Positions 34,752 through 48,100 of a DNA stretch of 64,000 nt are shown here, piece by piece. Each line of letters starts with the position of its first letter. Position 1 is the first letter of the stretch. The stretch comes from Abelmoschus esculentus (lineage: Eukaryota; Streptophyta; Magnoliopsida; Malvales; Malvaceae), in NCBI GenBank assembly GCA_035048815.1, contig JAUCBN010000013.1, forward strand, positions 3,670,501 through 3,734,500, given 5' to 3'. The notes beneath the pieces were generated by a model. It worked only from the letters and a program-made list of their open reading frames with translations, was not told where the DNA came from and searched no databases. Made by a program: the position numbers and the translations under genes.

Positions 34752-36650
34752 CTTTAATCAGCAAATATAGATTATAAGTAAAATTTGAACTAAATTAGTT
34801 TTAATTCCATGTATTATATAAATAATTATGATGTCATAACGATAACTTAGCTTTCAAGTTGATCCCAAACATAATGATCTTCCTTTGAATACAAATAAAG
34901 TGCAAGTAGAAGCAAAGAAATGATGAAATGAGCTGTGAAAAATGTATAAACACTTTCCATCGTTCTATTACTTTTAAATTTTATGATTAATTTAGACCGA
35001 CTTATGTGATATATTTAATTTTAATAAATAAATTCTTAATAAAATTTTATATATAACACTTTAAGATATACTTAAAAATATCAAATTATTTAATATTTAG
35101 ACAGAGTCTGATAATCCTTAAGATAATATTTAAATGATTTATTACACAAATTAATACTAAGTTTATTTTTTAAATTAATATATAATTTTTTAATCTAAAA
35201 TTATTAATTGATCTTAACACTTTTTCTCAAACTAATATATTTATTGACTTGACATTTCAATACTCGACTAAATTATTGACTTAGCATATCTATACTCAAT
35301 TAAATCATTGATAATACATTGATAGATTAAAAAATTATATCATTAATTGTTATGTCACAAGCTTTAAATGATTCATTAATTGTGATTTTTTTAGGTAAAC
35401 TACCTCCTTATATAAGGAACTTTTTAGTTATCTAAAGATGAAATGTTATATAGGGATAATTTATGTTATCAAAATTTATAAAATGATATAATTATTGATA
35501 TTTAATTTATTAATTAATTAGATTAGATTAAATATAATTTATATAGATGGACATTTTATCTTATTTGGTTGGATTTTAATCCAATCGAGTCAGATTTTTT
35601 TATTAAAAATTTAGATTTAGGTGGAATCGAGTTTTTCTTAAGTGAAGGATTGGTCGGATTGAGGTTTGGGTGAAAAAAATCCTACGACATGAGACTAATA
35701 GTTAAATTTCCTATAATTTTTAGGAATATTTGTATAATACCCTCTTTATATTTTTTATAATTAGGTTTATATTTTATTTACAATTTGGTCTTTACAATTA
35801 TATTTTTAACAATATGTCTCAAAAATTATATTTTTCACGATTAAGTCTCTTAAACTGTTTTTATAGATCGGGTCGAGGTCTGTTTAAGTATATAAATTTC
35901 AGGCCTAGTCGTTTTTTTTTAAATTATGGCCAAGTTCGAGTTTAATATAATTATTTTTGGATCAAGTTTGACTCGATCAATAATCTAATCCGAATCGATC
36001 TATGCCCATCCCTAACGGTAGATGACCATCATAGGACGATTATCTTAGACTTAACACAATTTACTCTATCCATAACATCAAGATTGAAAGCCCTGATTTT
36101 ATTAGTTTAATATAATTACTTTTTATAATTTTTTAATCAAATCCAATTATTATTATATTAGATATTAAGTGTTAGTTTATAGATTTAGTTTATGGGCTGT
36201 TAGTTTATTAAGTTAGTTGGATTTGGGATATATAAGTATAATACATCTAACGGGCTAATCTTCCTCATTCACTAGAACCCTACAAATCCAACATAGTTGA
36301 AAACGAGAGATTATTAGGTAAATTATATTTATCTAATATTTAGTAATTTTATCTATTTAATAGTTTAATTTTTACCACGTCATCCGTGATCCAAGTAATT
36401 AAAATCGTTGATCCAAGAAAAAGGTGATGATTCACCTTAAAAAAAATAAGATGAACGGTTCTGATTGCTTGGGATCATCACGAATGATATGGTGAATAAG
36501 GTTCACCTAATAATTTTTCATGAAAAAACAGATCATAAGATTAGATATTTGTGTAATTAATTTATTGGTGTTTTGGATTAAGGTTGAAAGAAACACTCCA
36601 CGACCAGAAAACAGTTATGGAAAATACAACTGAAGCTTAGAATTCTATAT
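34752..36650. other. Intergenic, AT-rich, no gene seen
   Basis: 1.9 kb of A/T-rich DNA with short random frames only. A short complementary pair AAGGTGATGATTCACCTT lies at 36420-36437. The last tens of bases belong to the 3' UTR of the GDSL gene. Confidence 0.65.
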
Positions 36651-38217
36651 CTAAAGCTTAAGCTTCGCAAGTTGGTGAACATTAATGGGATAAACATCGG
36701 TTTGAAGGTAAGAAGTGAAAGCTCTGGTGGCTATTTCAACATTCACTGCTTCAGTGGGATGAAGACCATCGAAAAACATATGAGCTCTTCTGTCACGACA
36801 TAGCTTCCCACCTTGCTTGCATAAGGTTCCACTGCCTCCTAATTGTGCAGATGGAACCAATTCACAGCATTCATTACTAGCATCTGTGAAACCTGTTCAT
36901 AAAACATACACAATCTAATTAAGGGTTGGATTAGGATAAGAAACAAACTAGTTTTGTCCTAAATTATACGTACTACGTGTCTTGTGTTACCTTTGGACGA
37001 AGGGTTTTCGATGATATCGTTTATAATCTTGTAAGAGTTGACAAAAACAAGATTGGAGTTTGGCATGTCGGATTTAGCCACATCTATCAATGATTTCAAC
37101 CCATCGTTGAAGAGCGTCGCTGCCTGGTTCAGAGCCTCGATGCACCTGCTCCCGTTACGCACTGCGTTCAACATCGGATAACATCCCAGTGGATTCACCG
37201 ACATCAACACGAACTTCCTTGCTCCCAATGTGTGCAACTTCTGCAATAACAAACCATGTTTACATCTGTTTTTTCTATTCTTAAACAGTTCATACGGTTG
37301 GTTGATTGGTTCAAACTAGACAAATAATATTGGAAAAGAAAGCACCTTGAGTTGGATGGAAAGGGAGTTGGTGAGATTGGCAGTGAACGCTTGAAGGGGG
37401 ACACTGTTGTTGCCTCTTCTCAGAAAGTAGTTGAAGGTATAGTCGTTCCCGCCGGTTCCCACCACGAACATGTAGTTTTTAAGCACTTCACTGCTTCGTC
37501 CTTTGCGCCCCAACTGCTGTTCCAGATCCGGCAAGGTAATCTCCTCGAAGTTCCTTATTTGTTGATTTAGGGTTATTACTTGCCGCTGTAAATATGCAGT
37601 TCCCATATCATTCTTAAACTAACTTTAATATGTTTCTATCATTCTTTTAGGTTTTAACCTCTAAGATCAAGTGATAAAGACTGGTTAGACTATCCTTAAA
37701 GAGAAAGTTCAAATAAGTTCAGGAAACCTGTTTTCTGCCATTTTATTTAATGTGAAGTTGACAAGTGGGAACGCCATAAATGAACATTTCAAGACATATT
37801 TTTCATTCAAACCAAAATCAAGAGTTGTCTTACCGCAACAAAACCGGTTTCATCCAAAATACCAGATGCGCCGGAGGCGAAGTTGACACCATGAACCACT
37901 CTTCTTCCCTTGGTTGAAGGGTCAGAAAAGGGTGGAATAAGACGCGGAAGCTTAAGCATTTGGCCGAGTAGATCCACGACGTTTCTCCCGTTGGTAAACC
38001 GACCAGATGGTCCACGGGGGAAGTCTATACCATACGGCAAGAAATCAGCTTTAGCCAAGGAGTCCTGAAGGAAGTTGTTGTTGCCATTGTCAACCAAGGA
38101 ACTCCCAAACACAAACATTCCTTTGATCTCATGTCTCCCGTCACTTTTGCTTTGAGAGAAACAAACCAAGAGCTGAAGGCAGAAAAGGATAAGTCCGGTT
38201 CCTGTCATTTTAGCCAT
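36651..38217 (-). CDS. GDSL-type esterase/lipase, GDSL motif altered to GSSL
   Basis: Four exons: 38217-37834, 37585-37346, 37240-36991, 36892-36651; 371 residues, normal for plant GDSL lipases. A signal peptide (LILFCLQLLVCFSQSKS) suggests secretion. Block I reads FVFGSSLVDNGNNN, keeping the position of the nucleophilic Ser but replacing the Asp before it; block III is GGNDY, and the Asp/His of the triad are in DGLHPTEAVN near the C-terminus, so the triad is present. These SGNH hydrolases act on esters, often cutin or wall acetyl groups; the substrate here is unknown. Whether Asp-to-Ser lowers activity is open. Arabidopsis has a GDSL gene (At1g71691) next to SOL1, which may be the syntenic counterpart. 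Confidence 0.92.
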
Positions 38218-38416
38218 TGTTTCGAGAGCTCGTGAGACCTGGTTTTGGAGGATTAATTGATTTCAACTTTGTTGAAAGAGTGGAGGAGCTTCTTATTTAT
38301 AGAAGAACAATGGTAGAGCAAGTCTTAATCGTTCAGATATTGGCTAATAATTACCGTGAAAATCATGTAACCCTTCCTCATGCTTTCATTTATGCTTCCA
38401 CTTCAAATTAGAAAGT

Positions 38417-38575
38417 TTTGGTTAGAGTTTAGTTTAGGGATTTTAGTTAGGGTTCATGGAATTAGGAGTATAATGTATTTTTTTAGTATAGGGTTTAAGA
38501 TATATAAAATAAGGATTAGGGTTTAAATTCAATTTTTAATAAATTTTTAAAGGATGCATAAAAAAGGCACAGAAA
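38417..38575 (+). repeat. Telomere-like dispersed repeat, copy 1
   Basis: Rich in TTTAGGG/TAGGGTTT words (TATAGGGTTTAAGATATA, GATTAGGGTTTAAATT) followed by AATTTTTAATAAATTTTTAA. The same word order recurs at 41690-41865 (inverted), 44330-44510 and 44570-44700. Confidence 0.7.
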
Positions 38576-39436
38576 AAAGACAAAAAATTTTTGCTCAATA
38601 ATTATCGAGTATCAACTTCTTCATTCTCTAATGCTATATTAATTTTATTTTTTTACTAATATTAAGATGTAAATTTAAATATCAATTAAAATCGAATATA
38701 ATAACAAGATATATTATTCTCTTTAAAAATTCAGATTTTAATTTTAGAATCATAAATCTAAAATATGGATATACTTTATAAAAATAAATTATAAATCTAA
38801 ATTAATATTTTAAAATCAAAATATACATATTTAATAACAATATCTTTCAACTGTCTAGATTCAATAATATTGTTGAAAATAAATATACAAATATTTAAAT
38901 ATTTGAGTCAATAATAGTGTAGTCTGGTCATAAGATTATCCTCCTATTCACCAAGTTGTCAAGTTTGATGTTATTAATTTATGTTTGGTTTTTACCCAAA
39001 AATACATAAATGATGCATTCATTACACAAATTATTAGATTCAGATTATGCATAATTTAATTCGGGTATGCTCTTACTTGTTAAAATATCAATTTTTTTGT
39101 AATATTAATCTAAATTGTGGAATTAAGAATTTCATGGTAGGGAAATAAAGTAAAATTTAAAAAAAATAGTGGGATCATATACATAAATTTGATATTAAAA
39201 TTATATTTCTTAACAAATAAATATTCATTTAATTATTTAATTAAAATTAAATTATCTAATATAAACATATGCTCATTTATATTTGTTTGAGTACTAATTA
39301 TATGGTATTCCATTTTTTTTCATATAATTAATTGAATTTGGTGTCGCTTAAAGAAAGCCGACGACAAAACATTAATTAAGGTGTCTGTTTCTTTGCCCGA
39401 ATTAGTCAAGCCTACCGCCTTGTGCCGTGAGCAGCC

Positions 39437-40135
39437 AAGGGTGTTTAAAATTATCTGACCTGATTAATTTGATTCGACGATTTGAAACAAAAATAGCGGG
39501 TAATTCTCGAAAAAAAAAAAATTATCCGACTAGGTCGGGTACCCGACCCGAGAATTAGTGGGCCGGGCTTAAACTGAAAATTTTTAATTTTCGGGTACCC
39601 GACCCGACTAGTTTTATTATATATTTTTAATTTAAAATTATATTTTTATTTTAGATTTCTTTAATATTTATACATAAAATTAAATTTAAATCTCTAAATT
39701 AATTTTATGTTTGTGTTATATATTTTTAAGTTTTAAAATTTCTAAATATATTTTTATTAATTTACTAATACCGAAAGAAAAACGAGATTAATACTTTTAA
39801 CGTTATTTTAGTGATAAAATTTAATAAATATAGATGTTTATATACATCCAAATATTCTAAAATTAACTTTAAATCACTCATTTTTATATTTGGTTATGTA
39901 TTATAAAATTTTAAAATTTATATGTTTAATATATAATTTTTTAATTTTAAAATAAAAAATAAAAAAAATAATAATTGTAAACAGGGTACCCGTTATTTGA
40001 TTAGTCGGGTACTCGGATTTTACGGATGTTCAATAACAAATACTCGATTTAAATAAATCGAAACACAAACTAAAATTTTATGATCCGAAAGAATCGAGTA
40101 CCTAAAATCGGATATCCGGTGATGAATACCCCTAA
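39437..40135. repeat. Candidate hAT-like repeat with GGGTACCCGACCCG motifs
   Basis: Left end AAGGGTGTTTAAAATTATCTGA and right end GGATATCCGGTGATGAATACCCCT are loosely inverted. Inside, GGGTACCCGACCCG occurs at 39537-39550 and 39593-39606 and GGGTACCCG again near 39985. Such ends and motifs are common in plant hAT-derived repeats. No target duplication confirmed; no coding frame. Confidence 0.45.
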
Positions 40136-43045
40136 CCAGTTGAACAGACTCACGTCCATAAATCCTCAACTATAAATGAATAACCTGTGATTTATTTTTA
40201 CTATATTAATGATATAAATAAATCATTGTATTTTTATTGAATTTCCCGATAAAAAAAAGTAGAGAGAGAAGAATTATTGAATTTTAAATGTCGAACGTAA
40301 AGAATAGTTTTAATAAAAAGTGGAAATATTTGTATATATGATTTGAATTAGAATAATGTTGTTTGCAATTTGTGAGTTTTTTAATTTAAAAACAAAATAA
40401 ATATTGTCAAGAAAAGAATGTTAAAGATTACTATTACTAATATTATTTAAATAAAAATGTATAATATTTATTTCAGAGTTTTTCTCAACTTAATCGAATG
40501 ATGTTTTTGAGTATTTAATTTTTAAAGTTATAAAATAAATATTATATTTTTAGCAGTTATAAAATAATCACTAGTTCAAGGGGTGACATGATACTTAATT
40601 TTTAGAAATATATGATTTTAAACGGTTTAAAATAATTATTATAAAATAAAAAATAAAATAAAGTGTTTATCGGTCACTATTTATCGTTATAAGACGTATT
40701 GTTGATGACTATAAATGATGGTCCTTCAGTCTTAAATTATATTTACCGTTTTATTTTGACCCATAATCTGAATTTGACTTATATTTTATAAAAAATCTCT
40801 AAATTTTATAAAAGAGATCCAAAGTGAAAAAACTAAAATGTTTAAGTCAAGATTTACGAGTTTCGAGACATTCTTTATAAAATAATCACTGAATTTAAAC
40901 TTAGTGTATTAAAATGAGTTTTCTAATATAATTTAGGTCAAAGACCACTAATTTCAAAGGTCGACGTTGATGAAAAGTGACAATAATTTTTTAAATTTAT
41001 TATAACAAAATATTATTTTAATATTTATTTTAAATTATTTTTTATATCTAATAATATTAAATAACTTTAAAAATAATAATAAATTATTTGATAATAATAA
41101 AAAATATTTAATATAAAAAATTTAATTATTAAATTAAATAAATTAAAAATTAAAATGATCGAAATAAGAATAAGAAGATTGATGAATGATGATCTATGTA
41201 TTGTAACTATATAAAAAATATAAAAAAATACATGAAAACTTGTCTAGTTTTGGTCAATATATACATTTTAATTCCTTTTATCCTTCTCCTGTGTTGCATA
41301 TATAATATTTGCAATTATTGAATTTCCATTTCTGTCTAGAGGAGGGAAAGTTGGAGTTTGGCCCATGCTGCTGCCTGCTGGAGAATTTATTTTGACCACC
41401 AAATTGAACATGAATTCTTCAAGACGAAGAACACAAAAACAGGACACGAAAGGAAACATGGAGATTGGAGAGGGACTGAAATAAAAAAAGATTTTGAAAA
41501 ATAACAGATTCAAGATGATGGATTGAGAATTCAAAGTTGTAATTGTACATGGAATTTAATGAAGGGAAGTGGCAATTACAATAATTGGGGGGAAAGAGAA
41601 AGAGAAATCAATACTTAATAGAGGGAAGTGGCAATTACAATAATTGGGGGAAAGAGAAAGAGATCTTATGCCTATTTTACGTGACTTCTTTTATGTTTCT
41701 TTTGAAAATTTATTAAAAAATTAAATTTTAAATCCTAACCCTTATTTTTTATATCTTAAACCCTAAACCCTATACTAAAAAAATACGCTCAACCCCTATT
41801 CCTTAAACTTTAATCAAAACCCTTAAACTAAAACCCTAAACCTTAAACCTTTAATTTAAAGTGAAAACATAAATGGAGGCATGGGAAGGAGTAAGCGATT
41901 TGCACCCTTAATAGGTAGGTTTGGAGTACGGTATATTTAGAATTTTAAAATTTATTAGTATTGATATTTTATAAAAACTTAAAGATCAGCTAAAATTATT
42001 ATTAAATTTTTAATATTTTAATTTATAAATAATTTTAAAAATTATCAATTTTTATTGTATCTTAAATTTATTAAACTCGCCCGAACTCGAAAGATCCTTT
42101 TCCAAAGGTAATGAATAGAAAGCGTAGGCCACTGGTAGGTATGTTCATTGATTAGTGTACTTAAAGAGGAATGCCGGTTAGGGCTAAGCCATCCACTTGG
42201 GAAATTTGGAGTCACTGTGTCACTCATTTATCGATGGGTCACTTGCCAGAATGCTTCAAGATTGGACGCTTAGGGCCTAGGGGCAATCACCAGAGGGGAT
42301 GCACTCGGGGTCTGGGGTTGGCCGTGAATTTATTGGAGGGAAAAAAATAAATTCGTTTTATTTCGGTTTTTATTGAATTTTTTATTTTTAATTTTGATAT
42401 TTTAATATTAAACGCTTATAATTTAAATCAAATAATTTAAATAATTTAAAATTATTTTAAAAATAAAATATTTTTTTAATTATTTTAAGGTGGTTATAAA
42501 AATATACCATCAATTTATATATATTCTTAATCTTTTGTGTACATATCCTGTAGATATAATAATTTGAACTTGATTTTTTAAAAATAAACATCGTCTATTT
42601 TTTTAATTGAAATCATTTGTTGGGTTCTTTAAAAAATAAAACATTAAAAATATATGATTTTATGTTAATATTTATATAATTTTATAATTAAATTAATATA
42701 TTATAAAAATATAATTACCGTCGTACCCAAATTTTTAATAAATTGTTAAAATGAGAGGAAAAATACAATCCCATAGCTAAAAAACTCAAAATTTCATTTC
42801 TACTGACACAAAAACCCTCGATGCTACAAGGAAGTACAACAACACAACTCAGTTCTACTGAGTCAACGAACTAGAACAAACAAAACACTCAATTCTACTA
42901 TTTACAACCTTTCCCTGTCTGAATCTCATCTTCACTTGTAACAATAAGAGCATAGCAATTACACTAAAAAAACATCATTAATCCTTCATTAATTTCTAAT
43001 CTCTTCATCCCTAACCAAAGTGTCTGCATACATGCAGGACTCGTG
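40136..43045. other. Intergenic, AT-rich with dispersed repeats
   Basis: Contains telomere-like repeat copy 2 (41690-41865, inverted), two adjacent copies of a GGGAAGTGGCAATTACAATA sequence (41562-41590 and 41621-41650), and a less AT-rich block at 42080-42330 that I cannot identify. An 88-codon minus-strand frame at 41268-41534 is not convincing as a gene. Confidence 0.6.
41690..41865 (-). repeat. Telomere-like dispersed repeat, copy 2 (inverted)
   Basis: CTTAAACCCTAAACCCTATACT and CTAAAACCCTAAACC show the complement of the copy-1 words, in the same order when read on the minus strand, ending in the same T/A-rich tail. Confidence 0.7.
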
Positions 43046-43606
43046 TCAGTTGGAAGGGACATGGTAGTATTTGCCTTTACACATGCATCTGTAAACGACC
43101 GGGCAGGACTCAGCCATGGAGCACTTGAAGCTAATCATCACCCTCTTGCAGGGAAAGCAAGGACCACAAGCATGGGTACAATCAGGCAAGCTAGAACCTG
43201 TCGGGTATAACTCCATACCCACTTCTTCCTGTAAATTTATCAACTCGTTAATCACAGTTATCGACGGTTGATATTCTAAAAAAATATGGAGATAAGGGTC
43301 AGTTGGGTGAAAACAAACCTTAGGGTTCATTTGTGTTTGGTCTCCAAATTTGGCAGCTTGTCCTTGAATGCTGGCTGCTGCACAATGCATGGAAATGATA
43401 GATTCGAATAACAAGTCGTTGATAGATTCGAATTTGACCCGGTCAAAATTTAAATATAAATATTTTAAAATCTTAAGTTGTTATAACACTAGACAGTATT
43501 TACCATGATGATGATACGGCACCCGAAGACTTTGCGAGAGGAGGCAACACATGGACAAGATAACAGGCATCAGACGTGCCACAACTCGAGGAGACAAGCT
43601 CTTCAT
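43046..43606 (-). CDS. EPIDERMAL PATTERNING FACTOR-like secreted peptide (EPF2/EPFL7 type)
   Basis: Three exons: 43606-43504, 43377-43319, 43228-43046; 114 residues. Exon 1 gives a hydrophobic signal peptide (VARLMPVILSMCCLLSQS). The C-terminus is a full EPF domain: YPTGSSLPDCTHACGPC, then CKRVMISFKCSMAESCPVV and CMCKGKYYHVPSN, with eight cysteines as in EPF2. Mature peptides of this family are cleaved from the precursor, fold by disulphides and bind ERECTA-family receptors (with TMM) to set stomatal or organ patterning. The sequence fits EPF2/EPFL7 better than EPF1; synteny with the SOL1 region suggests EPFL7 (At1g71866, from memory). The exon-2 acceptor (TTGTGCAG) was picked by phase. Confidence 0.9.
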
Positions 43607-45118
43607 GTTTCCTTGTGCTACTACAACAAATTTGGTAAGTTCAAGCAAAGACCAGGCCAAAGAAACAAAAGTTGTCTGAGTAGGAGATTTTGGTGTTGGG
43701 TTTTAGGGTTGTAATATATAGGGTTAACGATGTAAGAGAAGGGAGACATGATGTTTTAAATGTAGTAGGAAGGTACACCTGATTCTCTTCACATGATATC
43801 CATGGCTATCCACTCAAAGGGGATGCTTCACATGATTTGGTAAGTCCTTCACAAGTACACATATAACAACATTTAAACCTAAAATTTCAAACATATATAA
43901 TCGAAATTCAAAAATTAAATAAACAAGAAACTGGTTATAATGTTTATTTTGACTACTTTACTAGTAAAAGTTTGAAACTGGAAAGTAAAATAGTTCATAT
44001 TGTCCAGAGAATATTAAATTGAAAAGGAAGAGCAGACGAATCTTAGTAGGAAATTTGAATCCTGGTAATAAAAGAATTCATGGGAACTTCTCCAGAAATT
44101 GGTGAAGAAGTCCTGTCCGCCTGCAACAAACGTGAATGTTCAGACCCTTCACTTAAATGAACTCTGTTGCTTCACTTGTTCCATATGCAACTCTTCGAGT
44201 CTCTTGACCTTCATAATGTCTATCTTTAATGCTCCTACTCGTATCCCCATTGGGCACTCAGTTCTTGTAGTGTAGCCAATAGTGTCGGGTTTGTAGTTCG
44301 AAAATCATCTACTTCTTTTCTATGCGACCTTTATTTTAAATTAGAGGGTTTAAAGTTTAGGGTCAGAGGTTATAATTAGAGTTTAGGAAAATTAGAGGTA
44401 GAGTGTATTTTTTAGGATATAGGGTTTAGGGTTTAAAATATAGAGAATAAAGGTTAGGGTTAAAAAATAATTTTTTTAAAAAAATTTAAAGGAATCGTGA
44501 TAAAGAGACATGATTTCTGCCCCTATCTTTTTAATTTATATATCTTTTGGTGTCTCACTTTAAAATAATGAATTTAAAGTTTTAGGGTTAGGGTTTAAAA
44601 AATTAAGGATAAAGTATATTTTTAGGATTTAAAATTTAAAGTTAGTGTTTAAAATTTAATTTTTATGTATTTTTTAGTTTGAGACGTAAAAGAAAATATA
44701 ATTAAAGGATAAAGGATTTTCATCCAATTATGTGCGATAATACATGTCATTATACAATTAAAAAGTTAAATATTTTTTTTTAATTAAGAACAAAATCGAT
44801 AGAATAAGGTAAGTGATGTGACCTAGCAATTCGAATATCAATGTTGTATGTTTAAGTTACTTATATTTACTATTAATTTATATTATATAAATGTTAACAC
44901 ATTTTTGTCGTATTAATTTTCATGCCGTATCATTTTTTTTTTGTATAATTATTTTTTTTTTCTGTCATGTGCTAGGTTTCCATGCAGGAAAATAAAATAG
45001 ATGGTTTGGAGTAAACCACTCAAATGAAGTTCATGTATCTCATGCAGCACAACATGTAATCTCAGAGAGAAAAAGATCATTGAAACATTATGCATAGATA
45101 ATTCAAAGCTCAATCATA
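43607..45118. other. Intergenic between EPFL and oxidoreductase genes
   Basis: Holds telomere-like repeat copies 3 and 4 (44330-44510, 44570-44700). A stretch around 44130-44290 is less AT-rich; on the minus strand it reads open for about 30 codons (IMKVKRLEELHMEQVKQQ), with no identifiable gene around it. Confidence 0.55.
44330..44700 (+). repeat. Telomere-like dispersed repeat, copies 3 and 4 in tandem
   Basis: 44330-44510 (ATAGGGTTTAGGGTTTAAAATA) and 44570-44700 (TTAGGGTTAGGGTTTAAAA) repeat the layout of copy 1 in the same orientation. Confidence 0.65.
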
Positions 45119-48100
45119 TTAACTCACAATCTCAACGGGTCGAAAACCTTCATCGATCGATGCCTTGACGGCGTCCAGAATCAATTGTGTCTTCCGGCTG
45201 ATTGTCGGCCACTTTGTATCTGGCTGTGCGCCATTGTTTTTAATATTTTTCACCAAGCTAGCGAACTCTGTCACCATGCAGACTTCCTGAGGTAGATCTA
45301 CAGTGATGGTGTGTTCACTCGGAAGCTGCAACCATCCTGTGACAAGTTCGTTAAAACCGGGTTTTGTGGATGTAGTGTACGAGGCCTCGTGTTCTTGGTA
45401 AGGAATAATGAAATCTGTAAGATGTAAAGTTCCTGAGGTTCCTATAGCAGTGAGATTCATTGTCAGATTTGATAAGAAAGAGCAATGGAAGGTTGCAATT
45501 TTGCCATTGTCCCAGAGTAGTGAAGCTCCACACTCTAGTAGTACACCTGCTTCATTTAGAACCGGATGTCGCATAGCTGTTACGGTTTTTGGCAGCTCAT
45601 AATCAGCTGCCCACATGATTGACCTGATGCCATACCACCCTGCATCACCGAGAGCGCCGAGAGCATCAAGATCTGGCTTCACACGTATGTCATTCTTGAG
45701 AAAATCCGGATTAGCAAAAAATGTGAAGCAACTGTTTACCTGAGGAAGTCAAAGGTTATATTAATCACTATTGCCAGTTCTACAAAGGACACATAGATTT
45801 AGAAATCTAGAAGGCTCAAATTTTTATATATTTTTCCATAATAACTTGTTAAATCCTGCACACAATTAATATGGCAATGAACATTTTATTATCACAGAAG
45901 CATAAACTGCATCAAAAGATAATTAGATATAATCTAAACCAACTGAAGCTTATGGACAGATTGAAGGATGCACAGAATACCCAGTTTTGTCCCCGGTTCA
46001 TTGTCCAAAAAGCATCTGATATGCCATTTTACCACATATTTAAGCTTATTCTAGCATACATTGCAGAGGTGTATTGATCTCTGGAACAACATCTATAACC
46101 AACGTTACCCGTGCTTGGGTGAGTGCTGGATATAGGTACATGTCTCACGTGTGTTAAGATTTTTTAAAGTTTTTCCATGTATTTGAAGGATCCTTAGAGA
46201 TCATATTCTCATACCATGTGCTAGACAAATGAGTCAGACACAGGAAATTAGTTAAGTAGCGGGGGGGGGGGGGGGGGGGAACGGGATCACAAATGTTCTG
46301 AACCATATTACACGAGTAACAGTTTGAGAAACAATCTGTAACAATCCAAATTTTAAAGTCAAAATCCCCAATTTAAAGTCAAAATCCCTAAATCGAAACC
46401 CTAATTTTTGGGATTAAATTTCTGAAAAATAGTGACTAAATTGAAAACTTTTAAAATGAAGGGTCAGAAAATGAATTTTCAAAAAATTTCAGGCACTATT
46501 CTGTGATTATACCATTTTACTAATATAACGTCTCCTTCATCCTTCCTCCAGCTGAAACCGAATTGAATAATTTTAACGAGGATTAAATTCTTCATTAAAA
46601 TTCAGATTAAAATCTGAATCATTGTCTTGATTGGTTTTTCAAGTCATTTGAATCATTTCTCTCCCTCTGTTTTGCTGCCGATTTTTGCCTTGGGGTTGTC
46701 TTCTTCCTTGGCTCGTTGAGGGTAAGGTTCGGTTCTTAATTTCTTTTTCGATTCTGTTTGGTTTAGTTATATGCGAAAATGGTTCTGTTATTGGTTTTGG
46801 CTAAATTTTGTTCGGTTAAAGGGGGGTGTTTTTAATGTTCGGTTGTGTGATTCGAAAATAGGTGAAGGATGAGCTGGAAGTGAAGATAGGTTTCTGTTTT
46901 AATCGATCAGGAGGTGTGGTGTGTTATTTTGATGAATTGATGATGCTGGTAGTGCCGAATCGAGTAAGGAATTTGTTTGGGTTGTTTTTGGATCGAAATT
47001 ATGCTTAAATCGAGTCAAAAGGGGGATTAAAATCACGTTTTAGGCTTGTTTGTTTCCCGAGAAAATCTGGAAATTTTCCAGATTTTCCAGGGAAAGTTAC
47101 AGAGCCCGAAACCCATGTAGATCCGAACCCGACCCGACCCGACCGAACCCAAACCCGACCGACCCATGACCCGGCTGACGTTATCGCTGTCATCATCGCT
47201 GACGGCAGCGTTGGTCAACGCTGATGTCAACAGTTGACTTTTTCGACCCGGGTCCACTTTATGTTTTTCGACGTCCTGAGTCCAATGGCGTTATCCGTTT
47301 TTCAAAATTTGAACCCGAAGTGTTATTTTAGGGGCTTTTATGTTCGATTTGTGATCTGGGAGTTATCAGTATCGGATTCTGAATCAGTTTCTGTTTGCTT
47401 CAAGTGACGTGGATTCCGACCCCGAGCAGTTGCCTCCTCCTCCTCCTGTACGTTGTTCCATTCATCCGCATTCGGGACCTTCACGTGAGTAATGATTTAA
47501 TTCTGTTAAGTATACTTTTCGGTATAGTGGCTTAGTAGGATGTCTAATTTATTCCGTTATTTGTAGACTCTACACCTGCTCAATCTGGTGGTAGAGCCGA
47601 GTCCAGTAGACGTCAGAGTCAACGTTGAGTCTTCTGCTTCAGGTGTGTTCTCTCCCGTTAATCCTGTTAACTCTGTTATTCAATATATTCGATTCCTGTT
47701 AAACTCGTATGATCATGCATCATTCTGTCATTTTATTTCTGATTCTGATATATGTCATGCTTGCCTCCTGTTACACTATAAGGCATGCATTCTGATTCTG
47801 TATATGCATATAACATGATATCTGGTAGATTATATGTGTATGGGGAAGTTAGTGATTTATCACTTCTGTTCAGTGGCTCCACCTACGAGTCGAGATACCA
47901 CTTCTGTTGGTGTGATGGTGTTAGAGTAGTCTGGGGACCTACTCTTTTGTGGTGTTCGGAGATGGGTGCATATCATGCATACTTTACATCATCTGCATTT
48001 TACTGTTCTGTAATTCCGTTATCTCAGTCCTAGCTTACTGTTCTGTGATTTATAGTATGTTTTACAGTTTCGGATTTCGGACTATTTTATATTTGAATAA

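Noticed and set aside
41268..41534. 88-codon minus-strand frame with a hydrophobic N-terminal part
   Set aside because: No family motif, no signal-peptide cleavage pattern followed by a known peptide domain, and it sits in repeat-rich AT DNA. Possibly chance.
42080..42330. Less AT-rich block as organelle DNA insertion
   Set aside because: I could not recognise any chloroplast or mitochondrial gene in it.
44130..44290. Minus-strand stretch encoding IMKVKRLEELHMEQVKQQ
   Set aside because: Coiled-coil-like but only about 30 codons, with no start, partner exon or family match.
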